A stretch of 64,000 nt of DNA, taken from contig CM049322.1 of NCBI GenBank assembly GCA_026874595.1, positions 36,823,840 through 36,887,839 on the forward strand. Direction: 5' to 3'. The notes under the pieces were generated by a model. The model did not search any database. It was not told the origin of the DNA and saw nothing but the letters and a program-made list of their open reading frames with translations. Source of the stretch: Sipunculus nudus. Lineage: Eukaryota; Annelida; Sipuncula; Golfingiida; Sipunculidae. This document shows, piece by piece, positions 45,381-56,985 of the stretch (the first letter of the stretch is position 1; every line of letters begins with the position of its first letter). A program made the position numbers and the translations under genes.

Positions 45381-45980
45381 AGATTAACACCATCAGTAAT
45401 ATTAGACAATAATTAAATCCCATATCTTTAATTTTACTTTTACTTCAGCAATCTGACCATTTTAGCTTAATTTCCTTGGTCACCAAATGGGTAACTTGAG
45501 CATTTGTCTATATTTGACCAGATCAAGATAAAACTCACATTAAAGATTTACCTTAAGCTGTAAATTTAACCACACTCAACTAATGTGATGGCATTTATAG
45601 CTATTTCACTTACAGACAGTTGAACTCCATGACCCATGGGTCCCTAGAAACACCATTTTTGCACTGCAACAGATTATAATTTCATTCAAATTGCATAACA
45701 TTTGTTTTTTTTTTTACTTTACTATAAAAGCTGTGTCTTTCAACATGAAGACCAACCATTAAAGGGATTTTGATGGGATATATAGTGTAGATGAACCTTA
45801 TCCTCATGCAACTGAATTACTTGCTTGAGAAAAATGACATTCCCATTCTCCTACCTTTTGATAAAGAATTTATGTGAACATTTTTATCTATCTCTAAACC
45901 TTGATAGCCTCCAGGCAATATGATGGAACATGTATTATATGAGGTATTACATCGACTTCTCTAACTCACTTTCTCCTTGG
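45381..45980. other. Non-coding DNA with a MITE end fragment
   Basis: TTCCCATTCTCCTACCTTTT and AAAGAATTTATGTGAA (45,838-45,880) match the left end of TTAAAGG MITE copy B. Nothing else is recognised. Confidence 0.4.
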
Positions 45981-46310
45981 TCAGTTGGCAAAAAGCATGA
46001 CAGAGGTAAAAATTGAATGCATGGGGGTGGAAACAACCCACAAAAATATGGACTGAGAAAGAGACCATCTGAAAAAGCCATCTCGGTTTTTCAAGATTGA
46101 TGACAATGGCTTCGGGGCAGCCGTCTTCTGCCTGTGTGAAATGGGTTCAGCTCGTGAGTGACTTGATGTTAGAGCCAGCGGCCATGTCTGGAGAAACAAG
46201 GTGGTTCTCAGAGCAAGAGCCAGTCCATGTTTTACGAGGGGACATATTATTACGTTGCTTTCATTGTTGAAAATGTATCTCACATTAACTTGTTTGTGAA
46301 TCCTTGCCAT
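45981..46310. CDS. Coding-like island, strand unresolved
   Basis: A G+C-richer block open on both strands. Minus: an ATG in good context at 46,310 starts a 109-codon frame, with an internal acceptor-like CCACCTTGTTTCTCCAG. Plus: a frame reads KKPSRFFKIDDNGFGAAVFC then LCEMGSA and meets a strong donor GTGAGT at 46,154. A second plus frame is open to about 46,270. The plus reading with a donor looks more protein-like, but no acceptor was convincing. No family is recognised. Confidence 0.25.
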
Positions 46311-46746
46311 GTTGCTGGCAAAACACTGTTTTTCCTTAATAGGATATTTACTTTAAATATGATCTGTTCCTTTGCTATGTTTAATTTAATATCTACCCTT
46401 TTCACTTATCCATTCTGATGTTACAATTAATGGATGTGATTCAACTTAGTCTACCTGATAATATTCTCAAATTTATACTCTGTTATTCATCATATGTTAT
46501 GCTACTTTTAATTAACATGTGTTGTCACCTGATATTTTACTCTTATTCAACAAGGTGTTCCTTATTGTTGGATATTATAGCAAAATTTAACTGTTGTTGA
46601 TCAAATGAAATTTTCATTACATTTAACATTTTATCATTTATAATCATGCTTCTGGTCTACTAAAAGTCTAACATAATCCATTTTTTCCACAATCAACCTC
46701 TTGGTATATGTTTATACATTAATACATTAATACATTATTATATGCC
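46311..46746. other. AT-rich non-coding DNA
   Basis: Short TACATTAA triplication near 46,716-46,740; nothing else. Confidence 0.35.
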
Positions 46747-47191
46747 TTAAAGGTGTCCTTTCATCTACCTTTTTATATGGAATTTATGTGATTTCTGCTT
46801 CCTTTGTATATACTAATGATCTAAGGGTAATTTGGTTGTTTTCATAATGCCTTTTTGAATTATGGATGTTTGAACTGGTTTATCAACATCATGTTTGTAA
46901 ATAGAGCAAACAGGAAAAACCTGTAATCTAAGGTGGTAGGTTGCATATTAATTGCAGAGGTAAAAAAGGTCACTTGTTGCAAAAAGTTGTTTGCAAAGCT
47001 CTGGCTTATCTGTCTTGCTGCCAGACGCCCTTGTTAAATTTGTTTGATTATTTTGGCAGGCCCCCACTTATTATAAACAAACCAAGCAGCCTGTGGGGAA
47101 TGATAACTACGTTTTCTGGTTTATTTTTATAAACATTTCAAGGGCATACCTTTAGTTTATAAAAGTCAGATAGGTGACTGGGCCCCTTTAA
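46747..47191 (+). mobile_element. TTAAAGG MITE family, copy F (445 bp)
   Basis: Left TTAAAGGTGTCCTTTCATCT; right AGGTGACTGGGCCCCTTTAA. The interior is colinear with copy A (ATCTAAGGTGGTAGGTTGCA, GCTCTGGCTTATCTG). Confidence 0.85.
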
Positions 47192-47897
47192 TGATCATCC
47201 TCCTGGTCTATTAGTTTTCATCTAATATCATGGTTTAACTATCATATAACTGTTCCAGTCTACTTGTCATGTTTTACTTTTTATGTTTCATGATGACCTT
47301 TACTTACATCATATGCACTCTCCCTCTCCCATTAACAAAAAAATAATTGCATTTAATTAACCAATTCTTTGCAAGAAAAAGAAGTTCTGAATAAAAAGGA
47401 TGAACTTGGAATATGGTGACAAACGTGACAAATTTCACAAGTTTCACTTTTGTTATGTCCAGAAAAAGTCAGGCGAAGAATTATGTATAGACGCATTGTG
47501 GTGATGCTGGCATCAATGATCATAATATAAAAGCATGTTACAACAACAAGACTGCTTTATGCGACAGCCTCAAGCCAGTCAATGCCATCAAATGTCAGAG
47601 GTTCAATTGCTGGTACAACTCAAAATCACCATGTCCCAAAATACCTCAAATACAGTGTTCCCATCCGTCCAAATGAGGGTATATATACAATCTCCCTTTT
47701 GGGCTTTTACAGTATCTAATGTTACCAGGCCATTCTTGGAGACTATTGAAATTCACAGCAACTATTGCTATAGCCATTGGTGGCAGACTTAACAAGCGTA
47801 ACTGAATCAGTTTGTCAGGGCAAATGAGCAAGTCGGCTTTCACAGGCAAACTCAAGATTTTTCCAAAGACTCCATCTGAACTGGTCTTCAGAATGTG
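47192..47897. other. Non-coding DNA
   Basis: A possible degenerate tRNA-like segment (GAGGTTCAATTGC near 47,600) is too weak to call. Confidence 0.25.
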
Positions 47898-48190
47898 TTA
47901 ATATAGATTTATTCCGCCGTGTAAGCCATAGATATGTCTGATACGATCTTTACTGCCTTGCAAAATGAGTTCCCAACTAACAAAATCCAATATTTGTATG
48001 ACTGATATCGGGGTTTTGCTGACTCCTCCTGGCATGTAGATTGTTTTGGCGAGTATCCGCGACCCGGAACAACCCAGCGGGAGACAGGCTGAGGTCATCT
48101 GGCTAAATTGCTCTCGGAAACTTGTGCGGACTCCAGAGGATGCAGGGCTGTTCTTTCTCCGTTTCTGGCGAATCTTTCACATCTGTACCA
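47898..48190. CDS. Coding-like island, strand unresolved
   Basis: CpG-bearing, G+C-richer block. Minus: from ATG at 48,098 a 66-codon frame (TIYMPGGVSKTPISVIQILD) ends in TAA. Plus: a frame open from about 48,038 includes RDPEQPSGRQAEVIWLNCSR and KLVRTPEDAGLFFLRFWRIF. Both look protein-like; neither has a clean splice pair. A first exon or promoter-proximal region is another possibility given the CpGs. Confidence 0.22.
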
Positions 48191-48552
48191 GTTATCTGGG
48201 CTCCATGTGTAATTTAATCAACAAAAATAACTCAGACTATTATTTTTTCACTTCCACCAAAGAGCAATTGTTTGTTGGACTGTATACATGTTACAGCAAG
48301 ATTTCTCCAAAGAAATTTATATATATATATTTTAATAAACTGAGCAGATATCTGTATAATAGTTATCTTCGCTCCAAGCACTGTAATTAACAGAAATGGC
48401 TCTAAATGGTCTTTTCTGTCTTACTTCTGCCAAACAGCAAATTATTAATTAATTGTTTGTTGAAATGTTTATTTGTAAGCAATTATTAAATCATTAATTT
48501 CTCAAATGTACTTCAATAGATTTTCATAAACTGGGTATGTGGGAACAAATTT
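48191..48552. other. AT-rich non-coding DNA
   Basis: No recognised feature. Confidence 0.3.
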
Positions 48553-48745
48553 ATCAAGGGGGATCCAGGATTTAGAAAAAGGGGGTGTCCAACCAAGGAG
48601 TACTAATGAAAAACCTAAAAAAAAGTCCCCAGTTCTGAAAAACGGGGGTTCCAGGCTGCAAAATTATGTCTGAAACCCTTAAAAAAAAGGTTGCTTCATA
48701 CGAAAAAGAAGGGGTCTGGACCCCTCTCTGGATATGCTTCTGGAT
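48553..48745 (+). mobile_element. MITE family GGATCCAGG, copy 2
   Basis: GGGGGATCCAGGATTTAGAA at the left and GGACCCCTCTCTGGATATGC at the right are roughly inverted. The interior AAAAAAAAGTCCCCAG and GAAACCCTTAAAAAAAAGG match the 62.5-kb copy. Confidence 0.65.
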
Positions 48746-49727
48746 ATGGATAAACCCAATAGATCCAATATGAGTTTTCTTCAAGGATTATGCAGTATGT
48801 CCCCTTCAATGGTATTTCCCCTCAAGAGAACTTTTGTCTCCAATTAGGACCAGTTCCTTTCCCTCCGGCCTGGTTTTCCCTCGAAGACAACTGGTGATAA
48901 ACTGATCTGATGGCAGAGAGAAAAACAAAAAGTACTTTTGGGATATTAACATGTATTTCAATATATATCATTTAATGTATTGCCTATTACAAAGAAGACT
49001 GGTCTTACTAGGCTCTTAGAAAAATGCACATTGATTTTTCTTATAAAAATTCAATAAAATATTTAATATTAATATATGCTACTAAAATCAATGAAAATTA
49101 CAATTACATGTACACCAAAAATATGTATATTTAATTAAAGCAAAACATTATACAAGGTTTAGAGTTACATATATTAATTTAAGAGGGTTTAATTATTATG
49201 AATTGAAACATAGATTTTAAATTAAAGGAGTTTTTTAGGGATTCTACCTTGAAATATCAAATTCTTCTCTGAAAATGGAATACTGGTGAAGTCCTTATGA
49301 TCAGATAACTAAAACAATGTATATGCATTATAAATGTCTAATTTTGCAGCATTATTTGTCAAAGAAGATTATACAGTCCTCTATACCATAAGATGTCCCT
49401 ATACGTATCTCACATGAAGCTTCAAAATTGATTAATCATTTCTCATTCTACTTCTGTTTCATTACTAAATATAGAAATCTGAGTGACTTAATTTATATTT
49501 TGCTAGTCATCATGGTCACATTTAAAGATAATACTGTATATACTTTAGTCATAATTCCACTTGCAGTCAAATATTATGAATTTTGTACCATACCCAAGAA
49601 AACATAATTTCATTTATAATATTTTGAAGTCAAAAAAGGTAGTTTTCAAGGATAAATAAAGTAATACATGCATTTTCTTGAGTAAATATGGTAATTTTTT
49701 TGGTTAAAATGGTAAAATTCTCTGTCC
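48746..49727. other. AT-rich non-coding DNA
   Basis: No recognised feature over about 1 kb. Confidence 0.3.
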
Positions 49728-50120
49728 TTAGTAAAATATCTGAAACACAGCATTTAGATATATATGTATATTAATTTCTCTGGAGACATCTTCATCACAT
49801 ATAACAAGTGTAGCAAAACCCTTGATGGCTACCATACAATAGTAGACTTGATATATGTCCGAACAGTTCCTCGTGTTAATCACCCAATGCGAGGCTTCGG
49901 GATTTATTTCTTTTCCCAATATGGCCGACACTTATGACAAATACGCTCATCGTTGAGACTTCCCAGGCTAGTCTGTCACTGCGGTAGTATTATGGGACTT
50001 TACACAACTACGAACGCCAAACAGCCGGGGACTGATGTCTGTGGATTTATTGATGCGCTACACAAATGCTCAGATGAGACGATACAGAAGATTAATAGTA
50101 TTTTCCACTGAGTGTCATAA
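49728..50120. other. CpG-bearing patch, possible first exon or promoter region
   Basis: Between AT-rich flanks this stretch has CpGs at unusual density. On plus, an ATG in CCAATATGGCCGAC gives MADTYDKYAHR before a stop (or a weak GTTGAG donor). On minus, a 66-codon frame (HWVINTRNCSDIYQVYYCMV) follows a GTG, not an ATG. No decision is possible from sequence alone. Confidence 0.2.
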
Positions 50121-50879
50121 ATTGTTCGCAGGTGCATATCTGACACTGCCTAAATTTTATCTATGGAAGAAATTAAGACAAAATCCCATATAGTCTTAGA
50201 CAAGTTAAATCCTTCTACATCTATAAATTTTTTTTTTTAAATAAATTTTATTGTGGAAAAAAAATTATACAATACACGTTTCATACATTATTGTACACAA
50301 TTACATCAAATACAATGTAAAAAATTTATACAAAGCACATTTCCTGGATAATATTTCAACTGTACTTCAAATTTTAGACTGTGGATTATGTTTCTTAAAA
50401 TTTATGATTATATTTATGGGGATTAAAATATCATTTTGTTCATCTAACTGTAATGACTTTCAATTTTCATTAAAAAATTCTAATGTTATATATTTATTAC
50501 CAACTATATATATATATATCTATAGATTTAATTCTAACAATGGACAAAACATAATTTAATGACCTCATTTCATGTAAACTACTTATTTGTTCTTGAAGTT
50601 CATTTCTTGCAAAGAACTTGATACTTCATTTTAAATAAAAATACTAATATAAGAAAAAAGCATTTTTCAAATCTTTTGAAATTTGAAAATAAAAAATGTA
50701 TTATACCATTCACTTGATGACCCAGAGTCAGTGAAGCCTTACTGTACATGTGAACAACCGAAGGAGATAGGGATGTTCTAGATGGCTACTGGTATGAATA
50801 TGGAATTGGTACAAGCATTAATTATCGCTTCGGTGTACTCAGATCAACCAATATACCTGTACTGAATTAGAGCCAGTTA
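50121..50879. other. AT-rich DNA left of the LTR element
   Basis: No recognised feature. Confidence 0.3.
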
Positions 50880-50883
50880 ATAT

Positions 50884-51599
50884 TGGTACAGAGGTGGGGT
50901 TGGGGATGTCCCCACCTGTATCACATACGGTTGCTGATGCGCGTGGCAGACAATGTTCCAAGACCAGTTTGATGATAGAAGTCTTTATTCAATAGCAAGC
51001 GGTCTGGGACCGTCTCTCTCTCTCTCTCTGACTCACTCTCTCTCTCTGACTCACTCTCTCTGACTCTCAGCGCGCACTACAGATAGTTTTGTTACAGAGC
51101 TTACACGTGACATATGAGATGTACATATCCATATTTCTGCATTTCGTCATAAAAGCTAAACCTTATTTGATGACTCAAAGTAGGTCACAATTACATCAGA
51201 GTTATAAGTGTACCTCCTACCTTCCGTGGGATCTGATTGGACAACAGTTCTATGGAAAATCCCAAGTCTGACCTGACATACATCCAGTTATAGACTGACC
51301 TACAAGTCCTATTTCCAAACTCTATAAACATAATCTGCCTGCCTCATCATAAAAACCAATTTAGAGCTAATTTGTGAGAGTACATTTAGGCTCTACAAAC
51401 ATACTGAATTGCCATTAGATACTTGGTCGTCTGATGAACAGTAATTTCCTTTGGCTCTGTCTGAATATCAGAAAAGACTGAAACCGTAATTGATTTTTAT
51501 TTGTTTCTTGAGTAATTTTAGATCTTAATTAATGAAATATTGAAATATTCCTTTAAATATGTGTTAAGTCACATATACACCCTTTCTTACTCCATAACA
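50884..51599 (-). repeat. 3' LTR (716 bp)
   Basis: In minus orientation: TGTTATGG start; CCAAT at 51,236-51,240; TTATAA at 51,202-51,207; E-box CACGTG at 51,104-51,109; a GA-rich microsatellite at 51,013-51,067; AATAAA at 50,984-50,989; then a short U5 with an 8-bp hairpin stem AGGTGGGG/CCCCACCT at 50,892-50,917. Transcription would start about 30 bp past TATAA. Confidence 0.88.
50902..50913 (-). promoter_or_regulatory. kappaB-like palindrome in LTR U5
   Basis: GGGGACATCCCC on the minus strand contains GGGACATCCC, which fits the Rel/NF-kB consensus GGGRNWYYCC. It is also the loop side of the U5 hairpin. It occurs in both LTRs. Function is unproven. Confidence 0.2.
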
Positions 51600-54495
51600 T
51601 ATCCCTCTGGTATTCAGAATGAGGCTCCAGCCTCATGGGCTAAGTCGGAGAAAATTTAGTTATTGCAAGAAATATAACTGGGATACAGATGACAGAAATA
51701 CATAATGTGTAAAGATCAAGATATACTGCATAAGTCTGAATTAACTGCGAGAACAGTAGTCATAACAGTGGATAGAACTATATATTTAGCTAGCACAAGG
51801 GAAATGTGATGGATATATGTCGGTAGAGAGTAAAGTATTACATCACTGAGGTGTAATAGATTGCACATATCAGTATAGATGTGAAGTACATGAACATATG
51901 TCACAGTTCCAGATGTAACAATGTAAGGAATGAGGAAGTGCCTATTTTAAATGATGTTGGATTACAACAACAGTGCTTAAGCTATCCAATATAAGCTGAG
52001 AAAAAGCATATATAAATCTATAGCTATACCTATATGTTCTAAAGACAATTTTTTTTTGTGAATTGACAATCCTAAACAATATCTAGAAGATAAAATGCTG
52101 ATTTATAAGGAATCAGGAACAACATCGCAACCATGATGACATTATTTGACATCCGAAGATGACAACATCAGATTATATAAGTATGACAGCATCTAAATAG
52201 TATTAATGAATAAACATCTTAATAGATATGATTATAGCATCGTACACAGATTATACAAGTACTGTGCATACTGAATAAGCAAAGGAATAAGTCAAAGTAT
52301 GTGAACCATTCTAGCATACAGTAAGTGATGTTACATAAAGATGTTCTGTCAAACAGTCATGTGCATTTAAAAAAAAATGACAAGCGATTGGCTAACAATG
52401 CCTGACATTAGTCTATACCTGTAGCTAATCAAAATATTTCCACTGAGAAATGGATAATAAATTCCTTATATGACAAGGTGTATATACTCTTGTGCCTAAG
52501 AGTTTAACATATACACATGTACATGACTATCTGCTCTGTGTGTTGATCAGTACCAATGATTCAAAATACATCTTGGCTTTCATACTTACCATTGGGACAA
52601 GTTGACTTGTGAATAATGGAAGGTTGATTTGCTACTCCTTTAGCAAAACACAACTGGTGTACCTTACCAGCGGATAAGTACATGACAGAATGAGGTCATT
52701 CCTAACAATAGAGGAATGTTGTACATATATTCCCATTTATTAGCCAATTTTTGTGCATAAACAAGGCGAAATATATGTGAAAATGTGATGATAATGAAAA
52801 TAATTCTCTGACAGGTGCATGTATCGATCTAGACCATATGGATTTTGATGGTAATTTTATTGTGAGCTCATTATGTGTAAGATCAAACATACATCTGTAG
52901 AGTGATGATTTAAAATAAATGAAAAATGTTAATGTTTGAAATCCTTGTCACTCCACATCTTGGTTAATGGGTTATCAGTATCATGAATGCAGTGACCAGA
53001 ATGCATTTGCTCATGAAACATGTCTGTCATAGTACGCGTAAATGTGAATTCCTATGAGAAGAATTCCTGTGCTAACCTACATATCTTGCCTGGCAATTCC
53101 AGCTATTAATGAGGTTAACCATATCAAACCCTTGTTTGAGGCAATAATGTGACCACAGGTCAGTGCATTATTGACTTTTGGAGTCATCACACTCCCCAGT
53201 TTGTCCAATTCCCTATATATTGGGGGGCTTCCCAAGAACCCGTGTTTGAGGACCAAACTGTAACAATTGAAAATAAGCATCGCATTGTGCATTGGTGACA
53301 CAATGGGCTACCATTCCATTAAATTTATAGCCAAGAGAGCATTATGATAACCATTGATTTGGTATGGAACAACACATGAGAAAATCTCAATATAAATGAA
53401 AGATAACATGCTGATGGTTTTGCATATTGCTCTACTCTAGGTATTCTTGAATGTAAATCAATAGTCATTTGTGACATTGCATATTAACGTCTGAGATAGA
53501 CATTACTGTATCAAATCTAACATTGACAGTTCGACACCTTTTGCTGTGGTCTTGTAAACTTATTCCTAACCATATCAATAAGATAGACACACTATAAATT
53601 ATATCATTTTACAATTATGACACATCAATAAGAGAAAGTTATAGATTACTACACACATATTTTTTTTTGTTTACAACATATACATGCAAAATGTTCTGAC
53701 ATGCCCCAAATTTTACATTGGGCATGTAAAATTCAGAGTCTCTGGTTTTGTTTTTCATTACCTCAGGAAATCATGTCTTCTTTGGGTCTTCTGTGGTCTT
53801 CTCTGCTGACTTCATTTTTTCCTGGAGTCATGGTATGGGAGGTGATGCAGAAGATAGCGGTAGAACGGCAAATCTGCTTCTAGAAGTAGCAGGAACATAG
53901 CGAGGAACTTGTTGTGAGATAACACACAGTGCACGTGGTATGGCCAGTAGTATTGTTGACATAGGCCCAAAGCTGGCTTGTCCTGATATTGATTTTTTTT
54001 TTATGTGGCTGGTCAGGAACAATGATGATCTTAGGTTGAGATATCACAGCACTTTTTGAAGTGAAAAAAGTCATTTTTGCAACTTGAAGTCACGGTTAAA
54101 GCAATATGCTGATTCACAGTGTCCTTTTGGTTTAAAGATACAGAGAGAGTCTTTGATCTTCTTAAGCAGAGTACTGAGAAACTGCAGCCAAGTTAAAGTT
54201 TGAAGAGAGAGTTCTTAGCAAAAGTGTGATACCTTCAGCAGCAGAGATGACATTCTTGATGTTAGGCTGTGATTCTGCAGACATCTAGGTTGAAGTTCCA
54301 GTGCAGTTGTGAGAAATGGGAGACCAGTCAATGGCATCTGTGGCTGTGAGGGGGGGATCCTCATTTTCACTCCAACTGGCAGCATTGTCGGTTTTTCTGG
54401 TGCTAAGTGCTGGAAGTGAATCCTGGTTCATCCACCATAATGATACAGGACCCGGTCTCCACCAAAATGATACGTTACCCGGTTCTCCACCATTA
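51600..54495 (-). other. Internal region of the LTR element, no gag-pol
   Basis: 2,896 bp. The end next to the 3' LTR has the purine-rich tract AGAGGGATA (minus, 51,600-51,608). The end next to the 5' LTR has three direct repeats of about 28 bp (54,413-54,495), each with TGGTGGA and a CC-GG word; the first, TGGTGGAGAACCGGG, lies 3 bases inside the LTR where a primer-binding site is expected. The tRNA is not identified. The longest minus frames are 60-84 codons without motifs. A small inverted repeat ACATGCCC/GGGCATGT is at 53,699-53,727. Confidence 0.75.
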
Positions 54496-55211
54496 TGATA
54501 CAGAGGTGGGGTTGGGGATGTCCCCACCTGTATCACATACGGTTGCTGATGCGCGTGGCAGACAATGTTCCAAGACCAGTTTGATGATAGAAGTCTTTAT
54601 TCAATAGCAAGCGGTCTGGGACCGTCTCTCTCTCTCTCTCTGACTCACTCTCTCTCTCTGACTCACTCTCTCTGACTCTCAGCGCGCACTACAGATAGTT
54701 TTGTTACAGAGCTTACACGTGACATATGAGATGTACATATCCATATTTCTGCATTTCGTCATAAAAGCTAAACCTTATTTGATGACTCAAAGTAGGTCAC
54801 AATTACATCAGAGTTATAAGTGTACCTCCTACCTTCCGTGGGATCTGATTGGACAACAGTTCTATGGAAAATCCCAAGTCTGACCTGACATACATCCAGT
54901 TATAGACTGACCTACAAGTCCTATTTCCAAACTCTATAAACATAATCTGCCTGCCTCATCATAAAAACCAATTTAGAGCTAATTTGTGAGAGTACATTTA
55001 GGCTCTACAAACATACTGAATTGCCATTAGATACTTGGTCGTCTGATGAACAGTAATTTCCTTTGGCTCTGTCTGAATATCAGAAAAGACTGAAACCGTA
55101 ATTGATTTTTATTTGTTTCTTGAGTAATTTTAGATCTTAATTAATGAAATATTGAAATATTCCTTTAAATATGTGTTAAGTCACATATACACCCTTTCTT
55201 ACTCCATAACA
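54496..55211 (-). repeat. 5' LTR (716 bp)
   Basis: Same sequence as 50,884-51,599, shifted by 3,612 bp. In minus orientation it starts at 55,211 with TGTTATGG and ends at 54,496 with TATCA. Confidence 0.88.
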
Positions 55212-55298
55212 ATATATTATTAATCAAATTGGGAATTAAGAATGAGATTAATTTCAGTTATTGCATTTACAGGAATTTGCATGACAACAGACAGTTAA

Positions 55299-55470
55299 TA
55301 CAGTGAAATCTGTGTTAAGAGTCCATCCAAGGGACCGGCCAAAAGCCGTCTTGATTCACAGGTGGCCATATAACACAGGGCAGTTATAATTAATGTGAAT
55401 GCTCCAGAGAGTTTCTTATTAGACAGGTGGTCTTAAAAGACAGGTAGCCTTTCAGACAGGTTCAACTATA
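55299..55470. mobile_element. Pogo/Tigger-like MITE
   Basis: Left TACAGTGAAATCTGTGTTAA; reverse complement of the right end TATAGTTGAACCTGTCTGAA. Imperfect inverted ends of about 20 bp with TA tips. Internal ACAGGTGGTC words recur. Confidence 0.6.
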
Positions 55471-56824
55471 CACATAATGAAGTAATGCTTGAATATTTTA
55501 AAGCAAAGAAAACTTATTTCCCCCACTGAATGTTAACATAATAACTAATGCATTAGAAGATATATAATAATATACATAAGAATACATTATAAGTGCTTTG
55601 GTATATCATATGTTCTTGACATCATCTTGGAAGAAAGGTTTCAGGAGATATTTACTCTTTCCCGGCAGAATATTAACATTGCTTGTAATAATCAAATTGA
55701 TAAAACTGAATAGATAGACAATATGATACATTGAACTGCAGTCCTAGCTTTAAGCAATTCAGGCCTAGGGTACATTTAATTAAACTTGTACGATTAAAGC
55801 CTATGAATTCCCTAAGAGGCAAGTCAAATTCTGTAATCTGAGAACTGAACATTGCTTTTCTGGAATAATCTGGCTCATAAACACATGCAATTTCAGCATT
55901 TAATGTGGTGTTATATGACTTGTCAAGCTTGCAATATCAGGAGTTACTAGCACCATCACATTGCAGCAAATTCATGGTGTTTTTAAGCCTCTAAATGAAT
56001 GCAAACTCCTTCTGATACGTTTTTTTTCCATGAGAACAGTAAAAAATCTGTCGTCCTATAATTTTCCACTAGAAGTGTGTGCCATTAGCAGAGGGAAGCA
56101 TTTGTATAATCCCCCCCGATACTTTTTGCCCTGAACTGGGGGAAGTATAAAACGCTGTGGTGTGGGTCCACAAAATCGTCCTTATTACCCAACAGCCAAT
56201 CAGAGATTAAGCGGGTCAAGAAGAAGAACAGGAAATTGGGCAGTATCAGTGATGCATGATGGGATACATCAGCTGTTCCTATTCAGTCGGAAATTCTCCA
56301 TTCCAGCCCTGCCAATAAGGGACAGAGTGTTACTGTGTCTTGAGTGTGTGGCTTTGAAGATATTAACACCATGGAGAAAAAATCAGACCACTAGTAATAT
56401 GGCTTCCCTATAAATATCTATACATGTACAGCTTAAAAACACCTCCGTTTTCCCCACAAGTGTTAATGCTAGATGGTGGTAAAATCTGCATGACCTTCCA
56501 AACTACAACTGCTTTTACTGTGTACTAAACAATGGTGTAATGCTGAAACAATGTGAGGTGATATCCTCCTGTTTACCACCGCCTAGAGGGATTATTCTAA
56601 AGGTCAAGGTTAGTCTTCTTTCAGTTCTCTACTCTGCCTGGGGCCTCTAATTTCACAGAATTCAATCTACACAGTCTATATAGTCTGACATGTTCCCTGC
56701 AGGTATCTACGACTGGTGTGCCAATTAATCAGTTATATAGATGATTGGTCGTTTTCATTAATTATTGAATATATATATATATATATAATATTGTTTGAAA
56801 TGTCTAAATGTTTTCATAATTAAT
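55471..56824. other. Non-coding DNA with a possible promoter patch
   Basis: At 56,100-56,360 the sequence is less AT-rich. It holds TATAAAA at about 56,147 and an NF-Y-type CAGCCAATCAGAG at about 56,185. The order does not fit a simple promoter on either strand. A plus frame (56,162-56,413) begins at GTG. Short (TA)8 near 56,768. Confidence 0.2.
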
Positions 56825-56985
56825 CAGTGGTGGATCCAGAGATCCCCCCCTTTTTTTTGAGCCACCCTCTTTAGGGTTTTAAACCAATTTTTTACAACTG
56901 GATGCACATGTATATAAAGTCCTCCTGGGTCCAACTCTCCCCAGGCTCCTCTTTCCTATATCCTGGATCAACCCCTTTTTATTAT
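56825..56985 (-). mobile_element. MITE family GGATCCAGG, copy 3 (shortened)
   Basis: CAGTGGTGGATCCAGAGATC at the left tip; on the minus strand TTGATCCAGGATATAGGAAAG from the right. The interior TTTAGGGTTTTAAACCAA matches the other copies in reverse. Confidence 0.55.

Larger units (their letters stand above)
50884..55211 (-). mobile_element. Complete LTR retrotransposon, young and non-autonomous (4,328 bp)
   Basis: Two directly repeated 716-bp LTRs (50,884-51,599 and 54,496-55,211) read the same base for base except the third base from the left edge. ATAT lies on both outer sides (50,880-50,883 and 55,212-55,215), a possible 4-bp target duplication. Orientation is minus: minus-strand LTRs begin TGTTATGG and end TACCA/TATCA; a purine-rich AGAGGGATA precedes the 3' LTR; the CCAAT, TATAA and AATAAA order fits minus. 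The 2,896-bp interior has no long frame and no reverse transcriptase, protease or integrase motif, so movement required an autonomous relative. Confidence 0.88.

Noticed and set aside
54285-54536. 84-codon minus ORF at the start of the LTR-element interior, possible gag start
   Set aside because: It begins inside the LTR, spans the triplicated repeats, is short and shows no gag motif.
50884-55211. Simple segmental duplication instead of LTRs
   Set aside because: Boundaries coincide with TG/CA ends, a purine tract, an ATAT flank match, and CCAAT/TATAA/AATAAA in correct order, which a random duplication would not give. Misassembly still needs a long-read check.
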